Shown here piece by piece: positions 33,997 through 45,700 of a stretch of DNA of 64,000 nt (position 1 is its first letter; the number at the start of each line of letters is the position of its first letter). Made by a program: the position numbers and the translations under genes. The notes beneath the pieces were generated by a model. It was not told the DNA's origin. It saw only the letters and a program-made list of their open reading frames with translations, and made no database searches. The DNA comes from Rutstroemia sp. NJR-2017a BVV2 (Eukaryota > Ascomycota > Leotiomycetes > Helotiales > Rutstroemiaceae), in contig NJPS01000059.1 in the NCBI GenBank assembly GCA_002946415.1, positions 186,001 to 250,000 on the forward strand, written 5' to 3'.

Positions 33997-36900
33997 ATGG
34001 CTTCTTCTGCCAATTCTCCCCAATCGCTGGACTATGGAGCAAGGCTACTTCACCAAACACTTGACCACTTGTCAGTGGTCTCGCCAAGTCGACTTTATGC
34101 TTCCATTCCTAAAACTTCTGATCTTTCTCAAGGTTTCCGCGATATCACGTTCCAAGATATGGCCCGGTGTTCGGATTTTGTAGCAACCTTGATCGAAGCC
34201 AACATTGGAAGAAGTACAAGCTTTGAAACGGTGTGCTTTATTGGTATTCCTGATCTCAGAAGTGTTGCTGTTTTCTTCGGTGCAGTGAAGTGTGGATATA
34301 AGGTAAGTGTGATATATTGAGAAACTACTTAGTTACTAAGTTGTTCAGGTTCTATTCCCTTCACCTCGAAATCCTGCAACTACGAATGCCTCGCTGCTTG
34401 AGCAGACAAAATGTACAACTGTCTTCTATGCAGAGGAAGTTGGACCTATTGTCAAGCAATTACTCACTGTCAAACCGGAGGTTCGATGTTTGACTGTACC
34501 GTCTTTTCAAACTATGCTGGAAAGCAACGGGCAAGCTTTTCCTTACGAAAAGCAAACCTATCAGACAGCAAAGAACAACCCTATCCTGGTATTGCACTCC
34601 TCAGGATCCACAGGTCTCCCAAAGCCAATCGTGATGACCCACGGTACATTTGCAGTTTTAGATAACGAGCGTAATCTTCCTCAAGTTCCCGGACGTACCA
34701 AGCGAGACTTCTCTATCTGGGATTTTCCTGGAGGCGGTAAATTCTATCATGCGTTTCCTTACTTTCATCTAGCTGGTTTTCTGTCTAACGTCAGTAAGTA
34801 AACACATCTTGTTCCAAATCCGAAAGCTTTCGTGTCTTAACGTTATTTAGTAAACCCTACTTTTACAGAGGCATCTAGCCCTGTTCTTGGTCCACCACTC
34901 CAGCCACCTGGTGGATCTCTTCTGAAAGAGATCATGCAGCATCAGAAGCTCCGGGCGTTGTATATCCCTCCAGCCGTAGCAGAGCAGCTGCTTCAAGAAC
35001 CACAAGGCATCGACTTCTTCAAGAGCTTGGACTTCCTAGTTTATACTGGTGCTCCTTTCTCGCCAAATGCCGGAAAGCAGCTGATCGAGGTCACCGACCT
35101 AGTCTCTCTATATGGCTCCACAGAGGCTTTCCAGGTACCACAAGTTGTCCCATCGAAACAAGATTGGGCTTATATGGAATGGAATCCCACATTCAAGCTG
35201 GAAATGCAACCATCAGAAGATGAACAAGGAGCGTATGAAATGGTTCTCTTCACAGATTCAACAACCGAGAGTATGTCTGCTCTGAATCATAATATGCCAG
35301 GTGTGACAGAGTGGCGAACAAAGGACCTCTTCATGCCTCATCCGACCAAGAAGAACCTCTGGAAATATTTCGGTCGCAGAGATGATATCATCGTGCTTTC
35401 CAACAGCGAGAAATTCAACCCTGTTCCCATGGAGCTACATGTACAAGGTCATCCCTTGCTCGCCGGCGCTTTGGTTGTAGGAATGGGAAGAGTGCGCGCC
35501 AGCCTTCTCTTAGAGCCTAAGCCGCATGTTCAAGGCGATGAAAGACAGGCATTAATTCAGACTGTCTGGCCTCGTATCGAAGAAGCTAACAAATTGGTAC
35601 CTGGCCACGGACGAATTCTTCAGTCAAACATTATCATTGCTGATAAGCCATTTCTCCGTGCCGGTAAGGGAACGATCGTACGCAAGCTCACGGAACAGAG
35701 TTTCAAAGAAGAAATCGATGCCCTGTACAGCCAGACAAAGCTGCATGTCCCGGCGAAACTTCCGACTCTTCGAGCCACTTTTGAGCACGAGGCTGTTTTG
35801 CAATTCGTGCGCTCTATCGTCGTCTCTTGCTTTCCAGCTGCTGCTAATGCAAGCGATGGCGAAGATCTGTTTTCTCATGGCTTAGACTCTCTCAAGATTA
35901 CTGAGCTAGTAGCTTTTCTGAAAGCTGGCATCGCAGAGCACTCCAAATCGTCTGATGCATCATGGATATCTCCCGAAATCATATATCTGCACCCGACTAT
36001 TAACCAATTGACGATCATTTTCAGTGCTTTCCTGAACTCTGGAAAGGTCCCCAGTGGTAGCAATGACATCGTACGGATTGCGAACATGGAAAATATTGTC
36101 GAGACTTATACCCGCGATCTACCAAAGCGGTCCGAACACAACGCCTCCTCACAGAAGGACTCCGATTTTTGTGTCGCCATAACAGGATCAACAGGCACAT
36201 TGGGGACTTACATTCTATCTTCGATCGTGATGAAGGAAAGCATAACTCGCATCTACTGTCTCAACCGTAACCCTGCTGCCAAGCAACAACAAGAAAGTAT
36301 CTTAATCAGTCGAGGAGTGCCTGAGCACTACCTCTCAAAGCTCCAATTCATGACTGTCAGCATCGGTCAGCCGCAGCTTGGGCTCTCAGCAGAGGATTAT
36401 GATCGTCTCCTCGAGGATGTCGATCTGATGCTGCACAATGCCTGGAAACTCGACTTCAATCTATCGCTCCCGTCATACGAGACTCCATACATAGTCAGTG
36501 TTCGAAATATGATTGAATTGAGTGCCAAGAGTAAGAAAAACACTCGAATATGTTTCGTCTCTTCGGTATCAGCGGCGATGGAATCAAAGTCCACGATCCA
36601 GGAGACTCCGGCCTTGGATTTCACGGCTGCGCTCAAGCTCGGCTATGCAGAATCTAAATGTGTAACTGAGGCGATTCTCACTGCCGCAAACCGGGCTTCG
36701 GGAAGTAAGTATTCTAGTCCGTTTCCTCATAGAAGAATAGCTGCTAATCTCTCAACCTAACACCAGTTCCTGTCACTATTCTTCGCGTCACACAAATCGG
36801 TGGGTCTACAGTTCGTACAGACCCTCCATGGCCAACAAAAGAATGGCTATATCCCCTGCTTAAAACCTCGAAATCGCTTGATATCATAGCATCGAACGTG

Positions 36901-37299
36901 GCAACCATCGACTGGATACCTATCGACCAAGCAGCTTCCGTGATATCGGACATCATATCATCAACTCCGAAATCCAATGATCTCCAAGTTTTCAATGTCG
37001 TCAATCCGAACCCGGTTCCGTGGAAGGTCCTCGTCGAAGTACAGCAACAACGATTTGGGCCGCAAGCTAAGGTTGTTCCACTACAAGATTGGATCCGGAC
37101 GATGGAGAGCGATAATGCGCAGAAGATTGCGGAGCCGAATTTGAAGGCAGCGGTAAAATTGGTGAGTACATTAGGTGATGGTAGAGATGAGATTAAATAT
37201 GCTACGGAGCAGGCCGTGAGAATAAGTAAGACTATGACCTCGATTAAGCCGATTGATAGGGTTATTCTCGAGATGTGGTTCGATCAGTGGGGACTGTGA
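33997..37299 (+). CDS. NRPS-like A-T-R enzyme (adenylation, thiolation, reductase)
   Basis: Four exons: 33997-34302, 34349-34793, 34851-36704 and 36767-37299 (1045 residues). The adenylation domain has LHSSGSTGLPKP (residues 184-195, core A3) and SLYGSTEAF (A5). The carrier domain has DLFSHGLDSLKI with phosphopantetheine Ser at residue 597. The reductase has an NAD(P)-binding ITGSTGTLGTYIL, the CFVSSVSAAM strand and a catalytic Tyr849-x3-Lys853 (GYAESKC), and ends with a Thioester-reductase-type C-terminus. There is no condensation domain. Such enzymes activate a carboxylic or amino acid, hold it as a thioester and release it as an aldehyde or alcohol. A methyltransferase gene lies 840 bp downstream on the same strand and a permease is divergent upstream. 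Substrate unknown; the closest logic is that of Lys2-like and aryl-acid reductases. Confidence 0.92.
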
Positions 37300-38140
37300 T
37301 GGCTTCAATACTATATAACTAGGCGGCTACCCCCAAGTACGGGGTTTATCCAGTAGAAACTACTGATTCTACTCATTTCTGTCTACCCCGAGTACTATGT
37401 GAACCTTAGATTAGATAAATTGGAGAACAGCAAGGGCTGCAATAACTCGCATAATACGAAAGTACCCTACTTACAGTTTCTTGCCTTCTTACTCTGATCT
37501 GCCAAATGACCTCTATTCTAGGGAGACTAGGGGGACGTGGGGAAGAGAGGGGCATGAGGGGCTGCGGGATTTTCCCAAGTCAGGGGGGATCCAGTACTAA
37601 CCTCCCCACTGTGAGTTTACAGTGAATCAGCCCCCACTAATAGGCCTGTAAGCCGGCGAACAGACTACTTACTGTCCTTGCCGGTGGATCTCCCGTTGAA
37701 AATATTGTGACTGTTTCAATGTAAACATTTTTGGGGGCCGTATCAAGAACTCGTTTGCGCGAGTCTCAAGCAACGCAACTGCAGAATAATTTCAGTTGCA
37801 TATTCATTTGCTATGCGAGTAAGCTTAGATGTCCACTAGGACCGGCCCGGTCCCGGTCGGGTATTATCCTTGATAACCACATGCCCCTGTCACAGTACAG
37901 TAAGCTTCCGGACGGGTCTGCCGAATGAGATATCTAACCAACCCTCGCTTCCACCAAGCATCATCACGATTAGATTCTGGTCCATCAGGACATCATTTTT
38001 ATTCCAGCTGTAAAAGCAGCTTGCAAATCAATCTCTCCGCCCCTGCCGTTTTAGCAGTGCTATTTGCATGATCCTGGTTGATCTTCCCCAATTTCTGATC
38101 CCCACCAAACCTCTCCTCTCCTTTCACCCTACCCAAAACC
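37300..38140. other. intergenic region
   Basis: 841 bp between the NRPS-like and methyltransferase genes. It includes G-rich tracts (about 37520-37590) and C-rich pyrimidine sequence just before 38141, consistent with a promoter. No gene was seen. Confidence 0.4.
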
Positions 38141-38863
38141 ATGTCAACCACCACCCTTCATTCCAAAGCCGGCCTCGAAACCTTCGACGACATAAACATC
38201 GACTACGAGAAAGCCTACGCAAACAACCCTTTTAAGAAATCCTGCATCACCAAAGCCATCTCCATGCTCCCCCCCAGATCACGCGTCCTGGACATCGGCT
38301 GCGGCACCGGAATCCCCGTCTCCGAAATGCTATCCAACGCCAGTCTCGAAGTCGTAGGATTTGATATCTCCCCCAAAATGGTCGCGCTCGCGAAGAGTCG
38401 AGTCCAAGGCACATTTTCCGTGTCCGACATGGTCGAGTTCGAATTCCAGGGCATGTTTGCTGGCGCTTTTATGATTTTCTCTCACCTCCAGATGTCGTAT
38501 GCTGCGGTGCACGCCGCGGTCTATAAGTATGTTAGTGCGCTTGAGCCCGGGGGCATTTTTGTTATCGGGCAGACGCCAGCTGATACCTATGTGGAGGAGG
38601 AGTCGGTCTATGATGAGACGGGGACGTATGTGGAGGATTTTAATATTCCGTTTATGGGGGAGGCGCTGCCGACTTTTGCGATGAGTGAGGAAGGGCAGAG
38701 GAAATTTTTGAGCTCGATGGGATTGGAGATTGTGAGTGAGACTGTGGATGTATTCCAACCAGGTAATCCGAAGTGTGAGCCGGAGGTGCAGCAATACATT
38801 ATTGCAAGAAGGCCAATCGAGGGGTCGATATCGAAGCCACGACCGCTCCCAAGAGAAATATAG
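38141..38863 (+). CDS. class I SAM-dependent methyltransferase
   Basis: A single exon of 240 residues. Motif I is VLDIGCGTGIPVSEML (about residues 49-64), followed by a LEVVGFDISPKMVALAKSRV segment (motif II region, acidic Asp for SAM ribose), SDMVEF, and GAFMIFSHLQMSY / LEPGGIFVIGQTP. This is a typical small-molecule methyltransferase fold with a C-terminal lid (EDFNIPFMGEALPTF). It could methylate the product of the neighbouring NRPS-like enzyme; that link rests on adjacency only. The ATG follows a C-rich CCCAAAACC leader. The strand has very different codon use in its two halves (C-ending codons first, G-rich later), but the frame stays intact. Confidence 0.85.
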   Translation: MSTTTLHSKAGLETFDDINIDYEKAYANNPFKKSCITKAISMLPPRSRVLDIGCGTGIPVSEMLSNASLEVVGFDISPKMVALAKSRVQGTFSVSDMVEFEFQGMFAGAFMIFSHLQMSYAAVHAAVYKYVSALEPGGIFVIGQTPADTYVEEESVYDETGTYVEDFNIPFMGEALPTFAMSEEGQRKFLSSMGLEIVSETVDVFQPGNPKCEPEVQQYIIARRPIEGSISKPRPLPREI

Positions 38864-39298
38864 TGCGTAGCAATGGTCAACTTTCTTATTATATGAGTGT
38901 AGTAGCATAATCACCATCTGCTTGCGGAAGCTTTCGTGCGTGTGATCAGTGCATGTTTCTTGAGGCAGAATACATCAAATACAATGGCACGACTCCTGAC
39001 TGCTTCACAAGCATTATCGAAGAGACTCAAGAAATCCCGTGGTGGGTTGAGTCACCAAGAGGCAGCTCAGGTCGTAGTAATGGTATAGCTGAACAGTCAA
39101 TGTTAGGGAAAAATCTCGAATATCCTTACAACCAGCAATTACGTTAGCATCGAAGCCACCGTCAGCACAACATTCAACGCCCAACTTGTGACTAGAATTT
39201 GAGCAACACATCTGGTATCATTATATCGAAACATACGAGAAACATTGAATTAATAAACTCAACCACCCTTTCCGATTGTACCAAGCCAATCTCAATAT
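38864..39298. other. intergenic, convergent 3' ends
   Basis: 435 bp between the convergent methyltransferase and membrane-protein genes. No additional feature was seen. Confidence 0.4.
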
Positions 39299-39928
39299 CT
39301 AAAGCTCCTTTTTATCTGCATACTCCGTCTTCCCCGTCTTGCCAATCGTCGGTCTGAAGGTCATTAGTACCAGCCATCACCTAAAAGTAATAGTAAGTTC
39401 AACTTACACAGCCGCTGTAATGGGCTTCGTCTCATGCCCATGGTATGTTCCCTCACTCCGTCTCTCGTCCTTCTCTAGCCCCATCAAAAGCCTGGGCATC
39501 AGTGCAAAAAGTAGCAAAGACAATACTCCAAGCCCCGCACTCAAGAAATCCGTATCCCATACCCACTCGCGATACCCCTCCTGCTTCAAGACGAAGCCTA
39601 GTATCAACTCTGCCAATACCATGTATATACTTGCAAGCATGCCGATCGCTAACCTGAATCCTGCTACCCGTGGTAGCTCGCATGCTACAATCGTGTAACG
39701 CGCCCAGAGCATGATGCAGAGGAGTTGTAGGGGAAACGCAACAAACTCGGCCGGGGGACCTGTAAGATGGGTATAGGGCGCGACGTTGGAGGTTCGAATA
39801 AAGGTGTGGATGAGCGAGGAGGCAAACGTAAGTGCGAAGTAGAAGAAGGAGATTCGGATAATGAATAATGCGAGAGCTATATCCCACATCAACTCGAAGA
39901 CTGAAGCGCTAGTTTCGAATAGTATCAT
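39299..39928 (-). CDS. small multi-pass membrane protein, function unknown
   Basis: Exons 39928-39408 and 39353-39299 join across a 54-nt intron (GTAAGT...CTTCAG) to give 191 residues. Four or five hydrophobic segments are visible: ELMWDIALALFIIRISFFYF, FAFPLQLLCIMLWARYTIVA-like, FRLAIGMLASIYMVLAELIL and AGLGVLSLLLFALMPRLLMG. The C-terminal tail is charged and ends YADKKEL, which resembles a KDEL/HDEL-like lumenal retention ending, although in a multi-pass protein its side of the membrane is unknown. Layout and length are reminiscent of fungal multi-pass proteins of secondary-metabolite neighbourhoods, but I cannot name the family. Confidence 0.65.
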
Positions 39929-40946
39929 GGTGATGGTGTTTGGCGGTCGATGTCAATGGATTGGAGGATCTGTTTTTTTGGTTTTGCGTTCGGTATTTCG
40001 AGATAACCTGTTATTTAGCATAATGGTAAATGGGTAGAGTAAATATATATACAGTCGTGGAGTGATAAAGCATGTTGGATTCACCGGTTTCTTTGTCTAC
40101 CTACATGTTTTATGTGGTCTGATTTATGGCGAGACGCGTTCATCTTCACGCCACATTGAGCTCCGAGGTAGCAAAAGCAAAAGTCACTATCGCATACTTT
40201 GCGCGAACGTGATGCCGAGTGGTTTCATGGATGACTTACTCTTGGAGTGGGTATCATGAAAAAATGAAGTTGTTGATGAATATTTTTCGAGGTGGTAAAC
40301 GAAAGGTTGTTGCGTCACTAGTTTCAGGGACGAAAACTACTTAACAGCCCTAAATATCCGTGGTCGCTAGGTTCTTGCGCCCTACGCCTCGCCCCGCACC
40401 GCCGCTAACAGCCATGCTAGGTCTAATACGCGAATCTCCGTCCCTCCCATTGCGCTTTGGATTGGACGATTAGCACCCGCCGAGAGATCTCGAAAGCTAT
40501 GTGCTCCTGAGAGTACTTTGAGCTTGGCAGGGAAATCCAGCAGAATTCGTTCAGTCAATGAGCTTCAGTGAGCTCCAGTGAGCTTCAGAGAGTCCGTTGA
40601 AGTGTGCTCACTGGATAGTTTTAGTTGAAGCAGAGTGCCTAGTGAATACTGACGCGCTGGACCAATGTCTGAATAGTACTTAAATTAGTTGATTATTTCT
40701 GATAGAATTATGTTCCCACTGTAGTAACGGGTAATTTATCAAAGACGCCCAGTGGTGATAATGTGACGTAGTATTGGGCATGCTATATTCTGAAGCGGGT
40801 TTGCCCCTCGTGTCATCGATCCAAGCACTGGGACTATGGTATTATAACACTGCAGTATTTTCATTTCATTTTATTATTTGTCTCCAAGTAGGAGAGCGCA
40901 AAGACCTATTGACTCCTATATGCATGAAAATGATATTGAATATAGC
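39929..40946. other. intergenic region with short tandem repeat
   Basis: 1.02 kb between two minus-strand genes. It holds the 10-bp triplet repeat at 40560-40589 and the 3' flank of the next gene. No coding frame is supported. Confidence 0.4.
40560..40589 (+). repeat. 10-bp tandem repeat, three copies
   Basis: The unit GAGCTTCAGT occurs three times in tandem with one substitution in copies two and three (GAGCTCCAGT and GAGCTTCAGA). It lies in an intergenic region and is too short to assign a role. Confidence 0.7.
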
Positions 40947-42158
40947 CTATGGCCGAACCTCCGTGTACTTAGGCGGAGCTGAACTCTTTCCAGAAGGTTC
41001 AGCAGTCATCTTATTCTCCCACTCCCCCTCCGGCGGTGTCAGCATCTTCCAGTCCTCCGTATTCAAATCCTCAAACATCCTCGTCCGCACTGAACTCTCT
41101 CCAGTCTCTACTCCCGGCACAAATGTAACCGGCCTCTCCTTAGTCCACGGAAACCCAAATATTCCATTCATCATCGGCGTATCAACAGTCACCTCCACTT
41201 CCGCAGTGAACGGCCCATGCCGTTCCACAATAATCCCTACCACCAGTTGATCCGGTATCCCCTCTTTGGTGCGTCGGTTCTCTTTCATATCCCAATACAC
41301 TATATCCCACCCAGACTCCTGGTTGCTAGACCAAAAATTCCCGACAAGACTATACCGGTGGTTCTTCTCGAACGTGGACTCGTGACCAACAGAGACTGAA
41401 GGTCCGACAGTCACTGGGCCAGCAGGTACCTGAAGAGAAAATTCTCCATCGACGGTGTGTTTCTTGCCTTCGACAGTGGGACGACCGTACAGTTTCCGCG
41501 GTGCAAACTTCACTACCGATGGACCAGGTTCGTTGGATGATGCCGAAGGATGTGGGGCAAATGCAACTTTTACATTTGCTTGTTTGAATCGAAAACCGTG
41601 ATCCCCGGAACGCAGAGCAAATGTGAGGATGATCAATGATGCGGGACGACCCTTGAACGTGCCGTCGCAAACTGTGGTTACCATACCCCGGACACCAGCA
41701 TGCGAGAGCCAGCCCACATTTTTGTGAGCTACCGTTAATGGAGCTAGTCTGGGAGAGTAGGCGGTAGAAGATCTGTTTGTTGAGTCTTCGGCGGCGGTGG
41801 CTGGGAGAGAGTATACGACTGCCTTGTCATTGATCGGAGGGAAGTGAACAATCGGATATTCATATGATGATTCATTGCTGGTTACTGGAAGAAAACGTGG
41901 GACTGAGCGTTTGTATTTGTCCTTCTCGTTCGTGGCTGGGAGGGAATATGGGACTGAGGACTTGTACGTAGATTGAACGGTGCTTGTTGTTGATGGGGAG
42001 TTCCACGCCGCATGGTTTGAATCCACATCTTCGCTGATGGGCAGGGCTGCAAATTCTTTGAGTTGTAACTCCACAGTTGCGGGGGCATGAAATTTCGCCT
42101 CTCGGGGCCGATAGTTGGCCAAGACGGCCTCAAAATCGGATTGTGTAAAGCTTGTCAT
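40947..42158 (-). CDS. hypothetical protein with predicted beta-rich C-terminal domain
   Basis: A single exon of 403 residues. Residues 1-150 contain loosely repeated segments (SSVPYSLPAT, RSVPRFLPVT, VVYSLPATAA) joined by polar linkers. The C-terminal 250 residues look like a folded, beta-rich domain: ASLIILTFALRSGDHGFRFK, ANVKVAFAPHP, GEFSLQVPAGPVTVGPSVSV, YSLVGNFWSSNQESGWDIVY and EVEVTVDTPM. There is no signal peptide and no membrane segment. I do not recognise the family; similar lineage-specific proteins occur in filamentous ascomycetes. The short frame on the opposite strand at 40774-41250 is antisense and not credible. Confidence 0.6.
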   Translation of the reverse strand: MTSFTQSDFEAVLANYRPREAKFHAPATVELQLKEFAALPISEDVDSNHAAWNSPSTTSTVQSTYKSSVPYSLPATNEKDKYKRSVPRFLPVTSNESSYEYPIVHFPPINDKAVVYSLPATAAEDSTNRSSTAYSPRLAPLTVAHKNVGWLSHAGVRGMVTTVCDGTFKGRPASLIILTFALRSGDHGFRFKQANVKVAFAPHPSASSNEPGPSVVKFAPRKLYGRPTVEGKKHTVDGEFSLQVPAGPVTVGPSVSVGHESTFEKNHRYSLVGNFWSSNQESGWDIVYWDMKENRRTKEGIPDQLVVGIIVERHGPFTAEVEVTVDTPMMNGIFGFPWTKERPVTFVPGVETGESSVRTRMFEDLNTEDWKMLTPPEGEWENKMTAEPSGKSSAPPKYTEVRP

Positions 42159-42766
42159 ATTTGTTTCGTTCTCCGTGGTATGGTATCGTACACGATGGTG
42201 CTAGTTGAGATTGCTGTCGCAGGAGCAGGCTTTAAAGGGCCAAGACACTTTGGCCATCAGGATTGACGTCGTGCTTCTAAAGTTGGACTCGCAGCATGGT
42301 AGGCTAATGTACGGCCCAAGATCCGCATGATCCTAGGTGTGAATCAGTGTCTGACTCCCCAGCCTGAGATCTACCCGACTTTCAAAAAGAAAGTCACGAT
42401 ACAAATCGTCTTGGTAGGTATTATCTCTGCCTGCTTGCTTATTGCAAGACGATGATGTTATGTGTTTGGGAGTCATCTTAAGGTTACCAAGCAAGAGGTG
42501 CTCAGCCACACCAACATGATTGGTGGCCTCTGCTCACGGGCGTTCTTAGCCTCACCTCCGCCACATGATGTTCCAAGACATTTTTCCCGCTGTCATTTCT
42601 TCAGCTTCTCTTCATCATGTGTTTTTCCTTTTTGCGAGTGACTCTCCCGTTGCGTCAATCCAGGAGCAAAACTACGAAATGAGTCTTTCGAGTATGACTC
42701 TGGCGACATCTTCGAGATAACCCGTGCTCTGTAGAGCCACTTACACATCTCTAAAATTTGCAGAAG
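42159..42766. other. divergent intergenic region
   Basis: 608 bp between the hypothetical gene (minus) and the HeLo-E2 gene (plus). It must hold both promoters. No distinct motif cluster was seen. Confidence 0.4.
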
Positions 42767-45700
42767 ATGGAAGCTGCTGGCCTAGTACTAGGCGTGCTGG
42801 GTGTAGCTGGATTATTCAGCGCATGCATCGATAATTTTGACATCGTCGTCCGAGCAAGGGACTTCAGTGAAGACTTCGATATTCTCTGTACTCTTGTAGG
42901 ACCTTAATCAATTCATTTGGTGGCACCGTGCTTCCTACTAACAACATCGCTGTAGCTTGTTACTCAACGAGTTCAATTCGCTATCTGGGGAGAACTGGTG
43001 GGACTGGTTCCCGACGCAAATGGTAGGAAATTACCATACAAAAAGGCGATTGATCGTCCTGACATTCGCCCTGCTCTTGAGCGTACCTTGAACAATATTC
43101 GCTTGTTACTTCAAAAGACAGATGTCACCGTTGACAGATATGAAGTCGACTATGGCTCATCACCGAGTACCGAAGTCTCTACGTCGAGAGGTATGGATGT
43201 CTTTAAGGACCAGTGGGACTCCTTCAAAACCCGACTTCGGAAGAACCAGAAGCAGACCTCTGTGACCAAAGTAACCAGGTGGGCTGTGCACGATTCTGCG
43301 CAATTTGAGAAACAAGTATCGAGAATCAAAGAATTAGTTGAAGCACTGTATTCAATCACAGGCTCTCTTGGCCTTCTGGAACAACAACAATCTAGGCTGA
43401 GGCAAGAGATTGAGTCGATTTCTGACGCTCAGAGCCTTCGTCTATTGCGAGATGCGGCATCCATGGATCACCATACGTCTTCCTTGATTCAAGATGTCTC
43501 CGACACTGCAAGTCGCCGCCTAACTTTCGTTACTAAATCTATTACTGGGGGAGGGACTACTACGGACCGAACAGGCGCCAGTACCACATTTTACTCCGCA
43601 CATTCTCAAACTTCCGTTCGCTCCACTGCGTCAATGATAGATGAAGAATTACACAGCGAGTATGATGGTGGCAGGGTCGAGGAACATGCTAATTCAGTCA
43701 ACAAGGTTACTGTTCAAGAAAATGCGCCAGCCACTCCGCCCGTTGACTTACCACAAAATCAGAGGTTGCTTGCAGAAATCTTGAAGAAAGCCGACAAGCA
43801 CAAACCCCTCAGCTTTGCCTCTGGTGACAGCCGCTATGGACAACAACTAGCAGCGTACAAGAAATCCGATGAAGAATTCTGCTTAAGAAACTCGGCCCGA
43901 ATGATTGCGTATGCATCTACCGGAACGTCTGCGGCGAAACGCATGTTTTTCGAGCTTAGACGGATACGGGAAGCAGGAGTACCGTTTGTCAGCGCCGCGC
44001 CTATCGGCGATAATCTAAGCAGAATTCTAGCAAGCATTGAAGGGCCACCGGAGACCCCGTATGAAGGCGGCATCTTCTGGATCACCGTTAGTGTCTCCGA
44101 GGAGAACCCATCGAAACCTCCACTCTTACGGTTTCATACACGAGTGTACCACCCGAATGTGGATCACAAGGGAAACATATGTGCCGATTATCAAGAACGT
44201 TGGAACGCCTTCCCGAAGAGCCGATATGTGAAGGGCGCGTATAAAGATCCTAATTCTCAGTGGTTCCAAGAAAAGTCGACTGGAATATGGTCGCTAGGTG
44301 CTCTGCTAACTGCACTTTGTGCGCTCCTGGCGACCCCGGACGTCGACGACCCTCTAGTTCCAGAGATTGCGCAGGCGTATCTGGAGAACTATGATAACTA
44401 TTGTGCTGCCGCCAAGCTATATACACAACGTTACGCCACGCAGAGCAAGCCCGATGAGAGTAGCTTAATGTTCTCCAATGCACCAGAAGAAACTCCTTCC
44501 GAGCATTCCGAAGAAGAATTGGAACCTGACGAAAGTCTGGAGGAAAAGTTGCGACAGTTAGAGTACAACGACGAAGCTAATACTATTGAAAGTTTGAGCT
44601 CTTCAGAGACGATGAAAGGATTGGAGTCATGGCTTACGAAGTATCGCGAGCGAAAGACGAACGGAAAAGTTCTTCGGGATTATAAAAGAAAAGAACCGAC
44701 TCATTCCTACGGGATATCTTCCAACGTTGACTCTTATACTCCTGATGTTTACAAGTATACTGTGTATTCTGATCTGCCAAATGGGTATGAAAAGGGATAC
44801 AGTGATAGGCACTACTACTACTCGCCGTCAGCTGGATCCTACTATTTGGGCGTAGATAGATGCAATCCAGACGGTAGTTATAGCTATATCTCCAAGTCCA
44901 TACATGAACCAGTAACGAAAAGTTTTTCGAAGGTTAGTAACCTGGCTGGGTATGGATATCCTCCTTCCAATGAACCAGCACGAAAAAATTCTTCGAAAAT
45001 TGGCTACACGAATGATGAACGCCGCGCCAAGCGACCCAGGGCAAAAAGGCCTGCCTCAAATTCAAACTTCAAGCCCAAGCCTAGTAGGAAATCCCGCGAA
45101 GCAACGGAGCTAGACGCCCGCGCCAATTATATTCCTCCTGGATACTCGCTGAAGCATTGGGATCCTGCAGAGGAACCTATATTGGTACTCGGTAGTGTTT
45201 TTGATGCCGACTCTCTCGGAAGCTGGATTTATGACTGGACCGTGTACCAATATGGCCCTTCAACGCCTATTTCAGATATGGCTGGTGAATTATGGTTATT
45301 ACTTATTCAGATTTCTGTGAAATCAAAGCGATTGGACGAAACTATACCCAAGATGGAAACCTCTGATGACAGAGACATGATTGAGGATTTTTCCGAATCT
45401 GCCGAACGGTTGATGAAGAAGCTCAAAACGTTATTGGGAGCAGCCGAGGTGAATGCTCTATGGGAGTATAAAGCAGCTAAGGCCCTAACTTCTTCGAGGC
45501 TCCGAAACACAAATCAACAAGGAGATGGGCTGAGAGGCCAGACAGAAATACCCAACCTGGACAGACGATCACCAACTGCAGAGTCAGATACCGGAAAGTT
45601 TCCATCTGCTCAAATTAGAAGTAGAGATCGCGCGCTTCCCATAAAACGAATTGAGAAGATCCCGCGGAGCCAAATGGGTAACCCAGAAAAGCAAAAAGAT

